Under the pieces are notes generated by a model. It saw only the letters and a program-made list of their open reading frames with translations. It was not told where the DNA came from and did not search any database. A stretch of DNA of 35,231 nucleotides. Origin: Bdellovibrionales bacterium RIFOXYD1_FULL_55_31. Lineage in GTDB: Bacteria > Bdellovibrionota > UBA1018. How positions within the stretch are numbered: position 1 is the stretch's first letter; every line of letters starts with the position of its first letter. Location of the stretch: positions 1,660 through 36,890 of the forward strand of contig MEQK01000025.1 in assembly GCA_001770175.1 (NCBI GenBank), read 5' to 3'. The position numbers were made by a program, and so were the translations under genes. Below, one piece after another: positions 1 through 7,389 of this stretch.

Positions 1-1047
1 GAGATCGCCTTGTGGAAGAGCGCGCCTTTTGCCACGGCCATTTTTCTCGAAGCCTCCATCAAGTACATGATGGGTTACGATCAATTGGAGCACCTGGCGA
101 AAACGTCGTCAAATCGGGAAAAATTGGTGCTTTCGAATCTCCGGACCGAACAAGGCTTTGCGGCATTTAGCCGGGATGTCCGGGTGATCGACGATGGCGC
201 CTTCAAGCGAACGTATCTCGATTCCGCGGTTGGAGAACCCGTGCAAGGTGACACGATGCCTGTCCCGGATCGGCTGGCTCCTCCAGAGCAGTCGCGCGTC
301 GGAATCGAACTGGAGAGCGGCATCGAAATGAATCAGGGAAGCGTCTATGGCGTCGTCGGCATCGAACTCGAAGTCGGCGAGCGCTTCGACGGCGGAAAAC
401 CCCAGGCTGCTTACTACGTCGTGAAAATGGCTGCCCAAGGTTCCGTGAACGTCAAGGATCCATCCGACATGAGGTATTACCTGCAGGCGAGCTTTCTCGG
501 GATTTCGTCCGAGTCTCCGCAGGTCAGTGATGAGGTGGGATTCATTCCCGTGGTTCTGATCAAAGAAGATGATATGATCGGATTAGATGCGCATCTGTTG
601 CATGCCGGAGCCGAACTTCCCATTCTCGCCCTCAGCAAGAACGTCAGAATGGACCTCAGCCTGGCGGGAAAACTTCTCGGATACGCATATAAACGCTCGG
701 ACCAAAAGAGCAGGATCATCTCTCAAGGGTTTGCTCCCGGCGAGGTGGAGCTTGGAATCGTGATCCGATATAAGGATCTTGCCTCATTTGACCTCAGCGG
801 TGGTGCGGGCTTGAACCTCATGGTCGAGAGGACCCGGTCCGCGGAGCAATTCCGGGCTATGGCGCCTTTGAAAGGAAAACTCGGAGCGAGTGCGAATATC
901 ACCGAGAATCTGAAATTATATCTTCAATACTCCTATCTCCGAGATAGAGTCCTCTATCCTGATGGAGAGCATACTGTATCCTTCGGCGTGACTGGAACGT
1001 TCAGCGGAAAGAAGAAAAAACGGACGCCACGACTTCAGTTTCGGTGA
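1..1047 (+). CDS. 3' part of an unrecognised beta-rich protein, possibly outer membrane
   Basis: The frame is open from the first base of the window, so the gene probably begins upstream; a TTG at 10 is the first possible internal start but has no ribosome binding site. I do not recognise the family. The last ~200 residues alternate polar and hydrophobic positions, with many short Gly-rich strands (for example around GGAGLNLMVER and TVSFGVTGTF), which fits a beta-barrel or other all-beta fold in the cell envelope. The protein ends in a very basic tail (GKKKKR) rather than the aromatic residue typical of barrel C-termini, which argues against a simple porin. No signal peptide can be judged because the N-terminus is missing. 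Coding is clear; function is unknown. Confidence 0.7.
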   Translation, partial: EIALWKSAPFATAIFLEASIKYMMGYDQLEHLAKTSSNREKLVLSNLRTEQGFAAFSRDVRVIDDGAFKRTYLDSAVGEPVQGDTMPVPDRLAPPEQSRVGIELESGIEMNQGSVYGVVGIELEVGERFDGGKPQAAYYVVKMAAQGSVNVKDPSDMRYYLQASFLGISSESPQVSDEVGFIPVVLIKEDDMIGLDAHLLHAGAELPILALSKNVRMDLSLAGKLLGYAYKRSDQKSRIISQGFAPGEVELGIVIRYKDLASFDLSGGAGLNLMVERTRSAEQFRAMAPLKGKLGASANITENLKLYLQYSYLRDRVLYPDGEHTVSFGVTGTFSGKKKKRTPRLQFR

Positions 1048-1188
1048 GCCTTGCTTCACCGGTCAGTATTTCTGTTGAATTTTGTCCATTTACTCCAGCA
1101 ACTTGCGTTCTTTTATATTAGCTGATCATTTCGGTAAAGTTTTGGTGGCTGTCGCCGATACGTGTATTGAACTTAGAGGAGGACGATC

Positions 1189-1491
1189 ATGGCAAAAGAA
1201 CAGCAACCAGGTAAAGCCGCGGCCCCGGCACCCAGTGCAGGAGCGCCCGCTCCCGTTCACAAACAGTCCGAACCGACCAGGAAGACAAAGGAATACACGC
1301 CTCTTCCCGGCGGCTGCAATTCTTGGGGCTGCAAGGCCCAAGCGCATCGCTTCAATTTCTGCGATGAGCATTACGATCAATTCAAGTTCGGCTTGATCAA
1401 GAAGACCGGTGAACCGGTTCCAGATTTCGAGAAAAAGTTAGAGCACTATAACGCTTGGAAAGCCAAGCATAGCGCTCACCGAGTTGCGTAA
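1189..1491 (+). CDS. Small protein with a Cys/His cluster, probably zinc-binding
   Basis: A 100-residue protein with a strong ribosome binding site (GAGGAGG about 8 bases before ATG). Residues 1-35 are an Ala/Pro/Lys-rich, probably disordered tail. The folded part (about 42-85) contains C-N-S-W-G-C followed by F-C-D-E-H-Y-D-Q-F-K-F-G-L: three Cys and one His spaced as in a small treble-clef or knuckle-like zinc site. I have the impression of similar small proteins in delta-type proteobacteria, but cannot name the family. It is followed by a series of hairpins and is convergent with rph. It could bind RNA or a protein partner; nothing in the sequence decides this. Confidence 0.8.
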   Translation: MAKEQQPGKAAAPAPSAGAPAPVHKQSEPTRKTKEYTPLPGGCNSWGCKAQAHRFNFCDEHYDQFKFGLIKKTGEPVPDFEKKLEHYNAWKAKHSAHRVA

Positions 1492-1539
1492 CGACGTTAC
1501 GCAGAAGTGCTGTACCCACCACCTCCTCATTGGGGAGTC

Positions 1540-1587
1540 GATCTAGCCGTTCTGGCTAGGTCGGCTCCTCTTCTTTTTAGAGGAGCC
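1540..1587. terminator. Tandem hairpins between convergent genes
   Basis: Two strong hairpins stand back to back between the small zinc-type gene and rph. The first pairs 1540-1548 with 1554-1562 (9 bp, one G-U, 5-base loop). The second pairs 1563-1571 with 1579-1587 (9 bp, stem GGCTCCTCT, U-rich loop). A weaker CTCC/GGAG hairpin lies just before them. Neither strand has a clear T-tract after the stem, so this is not a textbook intrinsic terminator, but its position suits a bidirectional transcription or decay barrier. Confidence 0.5.
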
Positions 1588-1608
1588 CCAGGTTTGCCTC
1601 ACGGCTTC

Positions 1609-2343
1609 TCACGGCTTTAATGATGCGATTGCTGCCAGTTGGATGGAGTGAATCTGCCGGGCCGCGCTCTCCGCTGCCGTAGTCATCGCGTCCATCTGAT
1701 CTTTGGAAAACGGTGTTCCTTCGGCCGTTCCTTGAATTTCGACGAAGAGACCTTTTCCCGTGATAACAAAGTTCATATCGACACAGGATGAGGAATCCTC
1801 CACATAATCAAGATCGACCAGGAGCTCGTTGCTTCTGCTGATTCCCACGCTGATTGCCGAAACGCTGTCGAGCCACACCTCGCGGAGCGAAACTTTTCCG
1901 TCCCGCTCCAATTTCTTGAGTGCCATGACCAGCGCCACGCAACCCCCGGTGATCGATGCGGTTCTTGTTCCGCCATCGGCCTGCAGAACATCGCAGTCGA
2001 TGAGAATGGATCGCTCTCCGAGCTTCTCGAGGTTCACGACGGATCGCAGGGCTCTGCCGATCAGCCGTTGAATTTCTTGGGTGCGCCCTGATGCTTTGTC
2101 GCGCTCGCGCTTCGTGCGGGTATGTGTCGAGCGAGGAAGCATTGAATACTCTGCCGTCACCCAACCCCGACCTTTGCCGGTGAGCCAGGAGGGGACCGTT
2201 TCCTCGACCGAAGCAGTACAGAGTACATGGGTGTTCCCGGATTTGATCAAGACGGAGCCTTCCGCGTAGCGGCTCACGTCCGTTTGGATCGAAATTGGTC
2301 TGAGTTCCGTCTGCTTTCTGCCTTTCGGCTCCCGTTCCGTCAT
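1609..2343 (-). CDS. rph: RNase PH
   Basis: Phosphorolytic 3'-5' exoribonuclease that trims the 3' ends of tRNA precursors, using phosphate to release nucleoside diphosphates; a cytoplasmic ring-shaped hexamer in known members. The 244-residue protein covers the whole family: N-terminal GRKQTELRPISI, the EYSMLPRSTHTR block, the RLIGRALRSVV segment that contributes to phosphate binding and oligomer contacts, and DCDVLQADGGTRTASITGG. The length matches the usual ~240. I chose the ATG at 2343 because AAGGGG lies 6 bases before it; a longer frame starting at a TTG (2370) adds nine unlikely residues. It is divergent from nadC, with only 58 bp between the two starts. Confidence 0.96.
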   Translation of the reverse strand: MTEREPKGRKQTELRPISIQTDVSRYAEGSVLIKSGNTHVLCTASVEETVPSWLTGKGRGWVTAEYSMLPRSTHTRTKRERDKASGRTQEIQRLIGRALRSVVNLEKLGERSILIDCDVLQADGGTRTASITGGCVALVMALKKLERDGKVSLREVWLDSVSAISVGISRSNELLVDLDYVEDSSSCVDMNFVITGKGLFVEIQGTAEGTPFSKDQMDAMTTAAESAARQIHSIQLAAIASLKP

Positions 2344-2401
2344 GAGTTGCCCCTTGTCTCCGTTATGCAAAAAAGTTAAGACCGCGTGAGAGGAAATAAC
2401 G

Positions 2402-3322
2402 ATGCCTCGAAATCGAAAACGCGCTCTCAGACGCGCTCAAGATGACGATTACCATTCCGCTCCGCTGCTTTGGAAGGAACTTCTGCTCACCGGCTTGAAA
2501 GAGGATGGCTGGCCTTGGGATTGGACGAGCATGGGATTAGGCGCCCGCGCCCGGCGGTCCGTCAAGGCACGGATCATCTCAAAATCAGACGGGGTTTGGG
2601 CCGCGAGCGGGCTTTCGACCGCAATCAATCACGTCGCGCGCGAGCTCGGGGCCGAGATTGTGAGCCAGTGTTTCGTCGCCGATGGTGAGGCGCTTCGGCC
2701 GGGAAAACTCGTTTGTGAATGGAGGGGCGCCGCGAGTCTGGTGCTCGCGCTGGAACGGCCGTTTCTGAATCTTGCATCCTATGTTTCGGGGATCGCGACC
2801 TCGACCCATCGTTTGGTCGAGCAGGTTCGCCGGGCTTGCCCTTCACGCCCTCCGCGCGTGACGGCAACCCGCAAGACCTTGCCTCACTATCGCGACCTTG
2901 CGGTTCACGGAGTTCAATGCGGCGGTGGTTTCAGTCATCGTCTGGGGCTCTCGGCCGGAGTCTTGATCAAAGAAAATCATATTGCTTCGGCGCAAGGAAT
3001 CGGACCCGCGATAAACGGCGTTCGCGCGCGCGCTCCGCATGGCCTTAAACTCGAGATCGAGGTCACCTCAGGCAAAGAGCTGAAGCAGGCGCTCGAAGCG
3101 GGAGCTGAAGCGGTTCTTCTGGATAACTTTTCTCCTTCGGAAGTGCGTTCAGCCATTCGCGTGGTGGAATTGACAAAAAAGCGCCCCCTCATTGAGGTTT
3201 CTGGCGGCCTGAACGAAACCAATATCGGGGATTATGCGATCGAGGGGGTCGACATTCTTTCAGTGGGATCGCTGACTCATTCCATTCGAGCCGTGGATCT
3301 CTCCTTGTTGATTGGAGGGTGA
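2402..3322 (+). CDS. nadC: Nicotinate-nucleotide pyrophosphorylase (quinolinate phosphoribosyltransferase)
   Basis: Converts quinolinate and PRPP to nicotinate mononucleotide, CO2 and pyrophosphate in de novo NAD synthesis. The 306-residue protein shows the family's landmarks: TATRKTLPHYRDLAVHGVQ, then CGGGFSHRLGLSAGVLIKENHI for substrate binding, a VTSGKELKQALEAGAEAVLLDNF strand-loop of the alpha/beta barrel, and the phosphate-binding ISVGSLTHS-type end (here ILSVGSLTHS). GAGAGGAAATAACG precedes the ATG. The stop codon abuts the GTG start of birA, so the two are almost certainly cotranscribed. Neither nadA nor nadB is in the window. Confidence 0.96.
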   Translation: MPRNRKRALRRAQDDDYHSAPLLWKELLLTGLKEDGWPWDWTSMGLGARARRSVKARIISKSDGVWAASGLSTAINHVARELGAEIVSQCFVADGEALRPGKLVCEWRGAASLVLALERPFLNLASYVSGIATSTHRLVEQVRRACPSRPPRVTATRKTLPHYRDLAVHGVQCGGGFSHRLGLSAGVLIKENHIASAQGIGPAINGVRARAPHGLKLEIEVTSGKELKQALEAGAEAVLLDNFSPSEVRSAIRVVELTKKRPLIEVSGGLNETNIGDYAIEGVDILSVGSLTHSIRAVDLSLLIGG

Positions 3323-4111
3323 GTGAAGCTCAAGTCCAACTGCGTACTCGAACGTTGTGATTCGACCAACGATTACGCGCGGAGGCTCGCTTTGGAAGGG
3401 AGCCCTCATGGAACCTGGATTTCATGCAAGGTTCAGTCACGCGGAAAAGGCCGATCCGGGAGAAGCTGGCAGTCGCTCGAGGGTAATCTCTTTCTGTCGA
3501 TTTTGGTCCGCATGGAACAGAGCGCTTTCGCGAATGCGGGCTCCTGGGTCCCGTTGGCCGCAGCCGCAGGCGCGGTTCGCGCGTTGCGCGCCCTTTATCG
3601 GGGACTCGGAATCCAGATCAAATGGCCCAATGACCTCTGGCTTGACGATGCAAAGCTCGGAGGAATTCTATGCGAATCTGTTTCTCGCACTGCCGAGGCT
3701 TGCGTGATCGTTGGCATTGGCTTGAATTACGAAACGGCTCCTGCTGAACTTGCGACCGGTGAGTTCCCCGCCTCGTACCGGGCGGTCTGCCTGAAGGACG
3801 CCGTGCCGCGGGTTTCGCCAGGAATCGACCTCGTGCGTGATCAAATCATTGAAGCTATTCTCCACGAAATGGAGTTCCTGAAGCGTTCCGATGTGCAGAC
3901 GGTTCGGGAGCATTACCTCGAGCACGCCCTGTTGAAAGAGGGGACCCAGATCGAGTGGACTACGCGGTCGGGAACTGATGGCCAGGGGACGGTGGCGGGA
4001 TTGGGAGCATCTGGAGAGCTTCTCGTGGATCTTCCGGCGAGAGCGAGTCTATTCTCCGAAGACGTGCGCGTCAGGGTTGTTCCGAAAGCAAGCGACGGAT
4101 CTCGTCTTTGA
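3323..4111 (+). CDS. birA: Biotin--[acetyl-CoA-carboxylase] ligase, class I (no HTH)
   Basis: Makes biotinyl-AMP and transfers biotin to the carrier protein of acetyl-CoA carboxylase. The 262-residue protein begins directly in the catalytic domain: CDSTNDYA, then the glycine-rich biotinyl-AMP loop SRGKGRSGRSW (residues 39-49), IKWPNDLW around 102 with the catalytic Lys, LGGILCES, and GIGLNY. A small SH3-like C-terminal domain follows. The N-terminal HTH repressor domain of the E. coli enzyme is absent, so it is unlikely to regulate biotin genes. The start is GTG immediately after the nadC stop (TGAGTG), with GGAGG overlapping the end of nadC. Its last 41 bases overlap the convergent receiver gene. 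Confidence 0.94.
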   Translation: MKLKSNCVLERCDSTNDYARRLALEGSPHGTWISCKVQSRGKGRSGRSWQSLEGNLFLSILVRMEQSAFANAGSWVPLAAAAGAVRALRALYRGLGIQIKWPNDLWLDDAKLGGILCESVSRTAEACVIVGIGLNYETAPAELATGEFPASYRAVCLKDAVPRVSPGIDLVRDQIIEAILHEMEFLKRSDVQTVREHYLEHALLKEGTQIEWTTRSGTDGQGTVAGLGASGELLVDLPARASLFSEDVRVRVVPKASDGSRL

Positions 4112-5222
4112 TCACGCGTTCGGCGAGTTCGGGGAGAAATTTGCGCGCAAGCTCTTCGAGATTTTTTTCAACCTGTTTGCGGATCAGGTCTTCCATTTCC
4201 TCCCTCGGGAAAGAGGAAGAGGAACTGAAAGGAGCAAAAGGCGGTGGAGTCTGTTGTGCCTCTGAGATTTCCCCGATCGTAATCCCGTCCGGCATTCCGG
4301 GGCGCGAAGTAGGTAAAAAGGGCGACGACTCGATGGGAGCGAGGCTCGGAGGCGTGGGTACGGCGGGCGAAGGTGTTGGTTGCGAGCGCGGTCCCGCAGC
4401 CTGCTCAAGCGGGAAATTCGAGCCACCTCGATCCATCATGGCGGGTGCGGGCTTCAGCGTCGGTTCGTTCACCGTCCATTGGAAATCGTCGAGACCGCTC
4501 ATCCTGATGGTTGATTCGGTTAACTGGCGAATATCAGCATCAGGATCTCGCTCGGAATCGGCTGCCCCCGTGGATGGTTCCGGTGCGGGCATGATGATCT
4601 GCGGTTCTTTATCCCAAAGGTCTTTGAGTGGTTGATAAGAATTGTCGTCGGCGAGATTCGAAAGCTCGGGCTCGCCCATGTCCGGCATATCCGGAAGATC
4701 GGGGAATTCCGGAAGATCCGGCAACTTTGGCCAGCCCTTCGACTCGTTTTCCGATGCCGCTGCTGCGGGCGGTTCCGCGGGAACCGCGAATTTTTGGCTC
4801 GGCCCCGGAGGAAGGGGCGGCATTGAAGCGACGCTGCTTGGTTTTTCCGGATCTTTGGCAAGCACGCTGCTCAAAGTCTGACGCAGGTGAGCCGGGTCAA
4901 ACGGTTTTGTCAGGCGTCCATGAAACCGAACCGTTTCGATTTGCTGTTCGTCGACCCGTTCAAAGGCACTCGACATGAGCACGAAACGAACCTGATCAAG
5001 TCCGTCTTGTGACTCTGTGAGTTGTTTCACTTCGAATGCTGTTTTGCCGGGAAGCGATACATCGATCAGCACAATATCCGGCCTGAAAACCGCGATTTGC
5101 TGAACGGCGTCGTTTCCATCTGAAACAGCCTGGATCTCATAGCCTTCGTTCGAGAGTGCAAGTCGAATTACTTTTTGGATAGTCAGACTATCGTCCGCGA
5201 CCAGAAGCTTTTTACCGTTCAT
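4071..5222 (-). CDS. Receiver-domain protein with Pro-rich linker and conserved C-terminal helix
   Basis: A 383-residue two-component receiver. Residues 1-120 are a CheY-like domain (LLVADDSLTIQKVIR at the start, acidic pair at 10-11, phospho-acceptor Asp54 in VLIDVSLPGK, conserved Lys in LTKPFD). About 220 residues of Pro/Ser/Glu-rich, low-complexity linker follow, including a PDLPEFPDLPDMPDM run. The last ~35 residues form a charged helix with FLPELAERVIKDEIRRL, resembling the tail seen on similar receivers of delta-type bacteria and, more distantly, the DUF2497/PopZ C-terminal motif. There is no DNA-binding or enzyme domain, so the tail probably docks a partner or self-assembles. I chose the ATG at 5222 because it opens the receiver fold; ATG at 5240 is also possible and neither has an ideal ribosome binding site. 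Confidence 0.88.
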   Translation of the reverse strand: MNGKKLLVADDSLTIQKVIRLALSNEGYEIQAVSDGNDAVQQIAVFRPDIVLIDVSLPGKTAFEVKQLTESQDGLDQVRFVLMSSAFERVDEQQIETVRFHGRLTKPFDPAHLRQTLSSVLAKDPEKPSSVASMPPLPPGPSQKFAVPAEPPAAAASENESKGWPKLPDLPEFPDLPDMPDMGEPELSNLADDNSYQPLKDLWDKEPQIIMPAPEPSTGAADSERDPDADIRQLTESTIRMSGLDDFQWTVNEPTLKPAPAMMDRGGSNFPLEQAAGPRSQPTPSPAVPTPPSLAPIESSPFLPTSRPGMPDGITIGEISEAQQTPPPFAPFSSSSSFPREEMEDLIRKQVEKNLEELARKFLPELAERVIKDEIRRLLSEQP

Positions 5223-5317
5223 CTGATAAAAGTGTGTCATTTCCTGAAGGCACTGTAAAGACACACGACGAAAAGATGACGCTTTTGAAAAAGAACCCGG
5301 TCGCTATTTTTCCATGT

Positions 5318-5350
5318 TTGGCAGAATCGAAATTGGCTATAATGGGAATC
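5318..5350 (+). promoter_or_regulatory. Promoter of the 6S RNA gene
   Basis: A perfect TATAAT lies at 5338-5343, seven bases before the first base of the 6S closing helix (5351), exactly where transcription should begin. The -35 region is weak: TTGGCA at 5318-5323 is too close (14 bp), and TGTTTG at 5315-5320 has correct 17-bp spacing but a poor match. Confidence 0.65.
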
Positions 5351-5517
5351 GACCCAGGGACCGGCGATATATATTCGGACCCTACAGTCAATAACCCAGG
5401 GAGCTGTCCCTGCCAGTGGTGTGCATGCCTGGTTTACCAGGAAGCCTAAAGCTGGTACATGGCGCCCACTTAAGATTCTGGGTTCCAATTGACTTCGCCG
5501 GCTCTGGGTCTTTTTTT
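5351..5517 (+). ncRNA. ssrS: 6S RNA
   Basis: 6S RNA binds the housekeeping sigma-factor RNA polymerase and imitates an open promoter. Ends of the segment pair to form the closing stem: 5351-5357 (GACCCAG) with 5504-5510, then 5361-5367 (CCGGCGA) with 5495-5501, separated by a small internal loop, and seven T's follow at 5511-5517. Inside, the E. coli-like core is visible: GGCGATATAT on the 5' side, a CAGGGA/TCCCTG hairpin (5397-5412), GTGTGCATG, a CCTGG-TTTA-CCAGG hairpin (5428-5441), then GAAGCCTAAAGCTGG, which closely parallels the E. coli segment GAAGCCTTAAAACTG. Length of ~160-167 nt is a little short of the E. coli 184. A promoter with perfect TATAAT lies just upstream. Confidence 0.9.
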
Positions 5518-5532
5518 GATCTTCGTTAAAAT

Positions 5533-5562
5533 TTGACAAACCCACTCGGACAGAAATAAACT
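5533..5562 (+). promoter_or_regulatory. Housekeeping promoter for the gene at 5653
   Basis: Perfect TTGACA at 5533-5538, an 18-bp spacer and TAAACT at 5557-5562 (4 of 6 matches to TATAAT). It sits directly after the 6S RNA T-tract and about 90 bases before the next start codon; a small GGCC/GGCC hairpin (around 5573-5588) lies in the leader. Confidence 0.55.
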
Positions 5563-5652
5563 CGCGTCAGGGGGCCTGTTTAAAGGCCACGGGCGCGGAT
5601 TTTCGCCTGAGCGCGCCGCCTCATGGCAGAAGTAACGGCCGAAAGGGGGAGT

Positions 5653-6321
5653 ATGGGGCAGTTTGGGAATTTTGGGGGCTCTTCCGGGAGTTCGGGGACG
5701 TCAAGAGATGTTTTGCCATCCCAGGTGGGGTGGATTCACGAGCTTGCGCGTGCCGAAATACATCCCGATGCCGAGAGAGTTTTGCAGCTCGGACGGAGCT
5801 TCGACCCCCAGCAACTCGTTGAAGAGAGCGCGATCGACTTCTTGACCTCGCTTCGAGAGTGCTTCGCCGAGTATGCCCGTATTCTGAACGCGTATGCCGA
5901 GAACGGGACGCGATTTCAGGAAATCAAGGTTTACAGCATCGCCCAGACCGCGGCTGATTTCATGGTTTTCAGGAACCAAATCAAGCTGGTTTTCGCGAAT
6001 TCCGCTCATGGAGTGATCCAGATCGCTTTTGCTCAGCACGTTCGCGGGACTCTCGCCGTCGACGGTCAGATCCAGTCATCCAACAACACGGTTTCATCGC
6101 CTGCGCTCGCCCAATCACAGGATCTTCTGGCGCAGGTCGGCCCGTTCAGAGACGTCTACTGGACTTTTCAAGGTGAAAAGGTGGAAGCGGAACAAGTTGC
6201 GAAATTTTATTTCGCGGAATTCGCGCGCATCACCCGGGATAACAAGAAATCACGGGCTGGGAACCAGATTCTTATCGAGCAGATCAAAGCTTTGCTCCAG
6301 GAAAAGGGGCTCGATCTTTAG
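5653..6321 (+). CDS. Unrecognised cytoplasmic protein, probably alpha-helical
   Basis: I do not recognise the family. The 222-residue protein opens with a Gly/Ser-rich stretch (GQFGNFGGSSGSSG) and has no signal peptide or membrane segment. Residues ~20-222 look helical and well folded, with a distinctive central part (DFMVFRNQIKLVF, then HGVIQIAFAQHVRG) and a final region rich in Lys/Glu/Gln (QILIEQIKALLQEKG). The first ATG at 5623 has no ribosome binding site; the ATG at 5653 follows AAAGGGGG and is preferred. A TTGACA promoter lies 90 bases upstream. Its 3' end overlaps the convergent RmlD-like gene by 72 bases, so one of the two transcripts must read into the other. Confidence 0.82.
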   Translation: MGQFGNFGGSSGSSGTSRDVLPSQVGWIHELARAEIHPDAERVLQLGRSFDPQQLVEESAIDFLTSLRECFAEYARILNAYAENGTRFQEIKVYSIAQTAADFMVFRNQIKLVFANSAHGVIQIAFAQHVRGTLAVDGQIQSSNNTVSSPALAQSQDLLAQVGPFRDVYWTFQGEKVEAEQVAKFYFAEFARITRDNKKSRAGNQILIEQIKALLQEKGLDL

Positions 6322-7179
6322 GCTTTCGACCGCCTGGCTGAAATTGAGGGAATAATCCTGAACCGCCGTCTCGATTGCGGTGGAACTGAAGCGGTTCCTC
6401 GCTGGGACGATCAATTTCGAATTGAATCCGAAACGCTCCGCGAAGGCGACTCCTAATTCGTAATGGGTCATTTTGGTCAGTCCGCCGTAATGGTACGTCT
6501 TTTTACGGCTTCCTGATTCGATCACCCGGACCACGAGTTCCACGAGCCCGTCGATCAGACCGAAGTTGTGCAATTCCTCGTTCGGCAGATCGATCCGTTC
6601 TCCGCGGCTCAGGGCTATTCGAAGCCGGTCAAGAAGGGAAGGATTGTACCCGTTTCCGCGACCGATCAATGGACTTGATCTGATGATGGCGTACGTGAGG
6701 GATTTGCTGCGAATGAAATTTTCACCGCCGAGTTTGCCTTTTCCGAGAGTCGTTGTCGGCAGGACGATGTCGTTCTCGTGATAATTTCCGCGTACTCCGT
6801 CAAAGATGTAGGAGTTGGAGAGATAGATGAAATGTGGCTGCAGGATATCGGAAACGTTCGAAATCGTGGCTGCTCCGCCTGTGTGAATGTGTTCGACCTC
6901 GCGGGAATTTGCTTCACTCCATTCCACACTGTTGCTTCCGGCGACATAGATGATAACTTCGGGCCGTGCGAGATAAACCACCCGTTTCGCCCAGTCACGG
7001 TTGTGGAGCGCCAGCGGGATCAGGGTTACGCCCCTGATCTGGACTCGGTTGTGGTTATAGGTGGCGAAAACCTTGTAGTTATCCCGGAGCCTGAGCGCAA
7101 GGTGCGTTCCGACGAATCCGCTTCCACCGATGATCAAAACAGCCTTACTCTTAGCCAACGCTTCTCCCGAGGCTTTCAT
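6250..7179 (-). CDS. RmlD-like NAD(P)-dependent sugar epimerase/reductase with altered active site
   Basis: A short-chain dehydrogenase of the extended type, closest to dTDP-4-dehydrorhamnose reductase. Rossmann motif IIGGSGFVGTHLA starts near residue 15; SNSYIFDGVRGNYHEND corresponds to the usual STDYVFDG block; the region that normally reads YGxxKxxGE is here LGKGKLGGE, so the catalytic Tyr is Leu while the Lys remains, and the STD motif is also changed. Loss of Tyr suggests a non-reducing, binding or otherwise divergent role. The ATG at 7179 lacks a good ribosome binding site; a TTG at 7158 follows GGGAGAAG and may be the true start (still before the Rossmann motif). It lies alone, with no other sugar-nucleotide genes around it. 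Confidence 0.82.
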   Translation of the reverse strand: MKASGEALAKSKAVLIIGGSGFVGTHLALRLRDNYKVFATYNHNRVQIRGVTLIPLALHNRDWAKRVVYLARPEVIIYVAGSNSVEWSEANSREVEHIHTGGAATISNVSDILQPHFIYLSNSYIFDGVRGNYHENDIVLPTTTLGKGKLGGENFIRSKSLTYAIIRSSPLIGRGNGYNPSLLDRLRIALSRGERIDLPNEELHNFGLIDGLVELVVRVIESGSRKKTYHYGGLTKMTHYELGVAFAERFGFNSKLIVPARNRFSSTAIETAVQDYSLNFSQAVESLKIEPLFLEQSFDLLDKNLVPSP

Positions 7180-7308
7180 TGTAACCAGTTGGCTCCACAG
7201 GCGACAGCTTTAAGAGCTGCGTACCCGGGTTTGGCAACCGAAAAGGTGCCCTGGCACTAGACCTTGATGTCTGCCGGGTCCGCGGACTATTCCGCGCCCG
7301 ACGCTTTC

Positions 7309-7389
7309 ACGCTCGACCCGCCGGTCTCGCTGTCAGAAAGTTCTATTTGTTTCTGACAACGCTCGACCCGCCGGTCTCGCTGTCAGAAA
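7309..7389. repeat. 31-bp direct repeat with embedded hairpin after a flagellin gene
   Basis: Two identical 31-bp copies at 7309-7339 and 7359-7389, starting ACGCTCGACC and ending CTGTCAGAAA, 50 bp apart. The second copy ends at the base before the flagellin stop codon. The spacer ends in TTTCTGACA (7350-7358), the reverse complement of the last 9 bases of each copy, so it can pair with either copy (7331-7339 or 7381-7389) to form alternative hairpins in the flagellin transcript. No T-tract follows. A separate hairpin (CGGG/CCCG and CGCGGA/TCCGCG) occupies about 7274-7300. Confidence 0.85.

Noticed and set aside
1082-1396. 104-codon plus-strand frame
   Set aside because: It overlaps the well-supported small Cys/His gene in another frame and has no start context.
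2585-2867. Overlapping minus-strand frames inside nadC
   Set aside because: Shadows created by GC-rich coding sequence; nadC is unambiguous.
5237-5545. 102-codon minus-strand frame across the 6S RNA gene, and a plus-strand frame 5234-5449
   Set aside because: Both lie over the structured RNA, have no ribosome binding site and no recognisable protein pattern.
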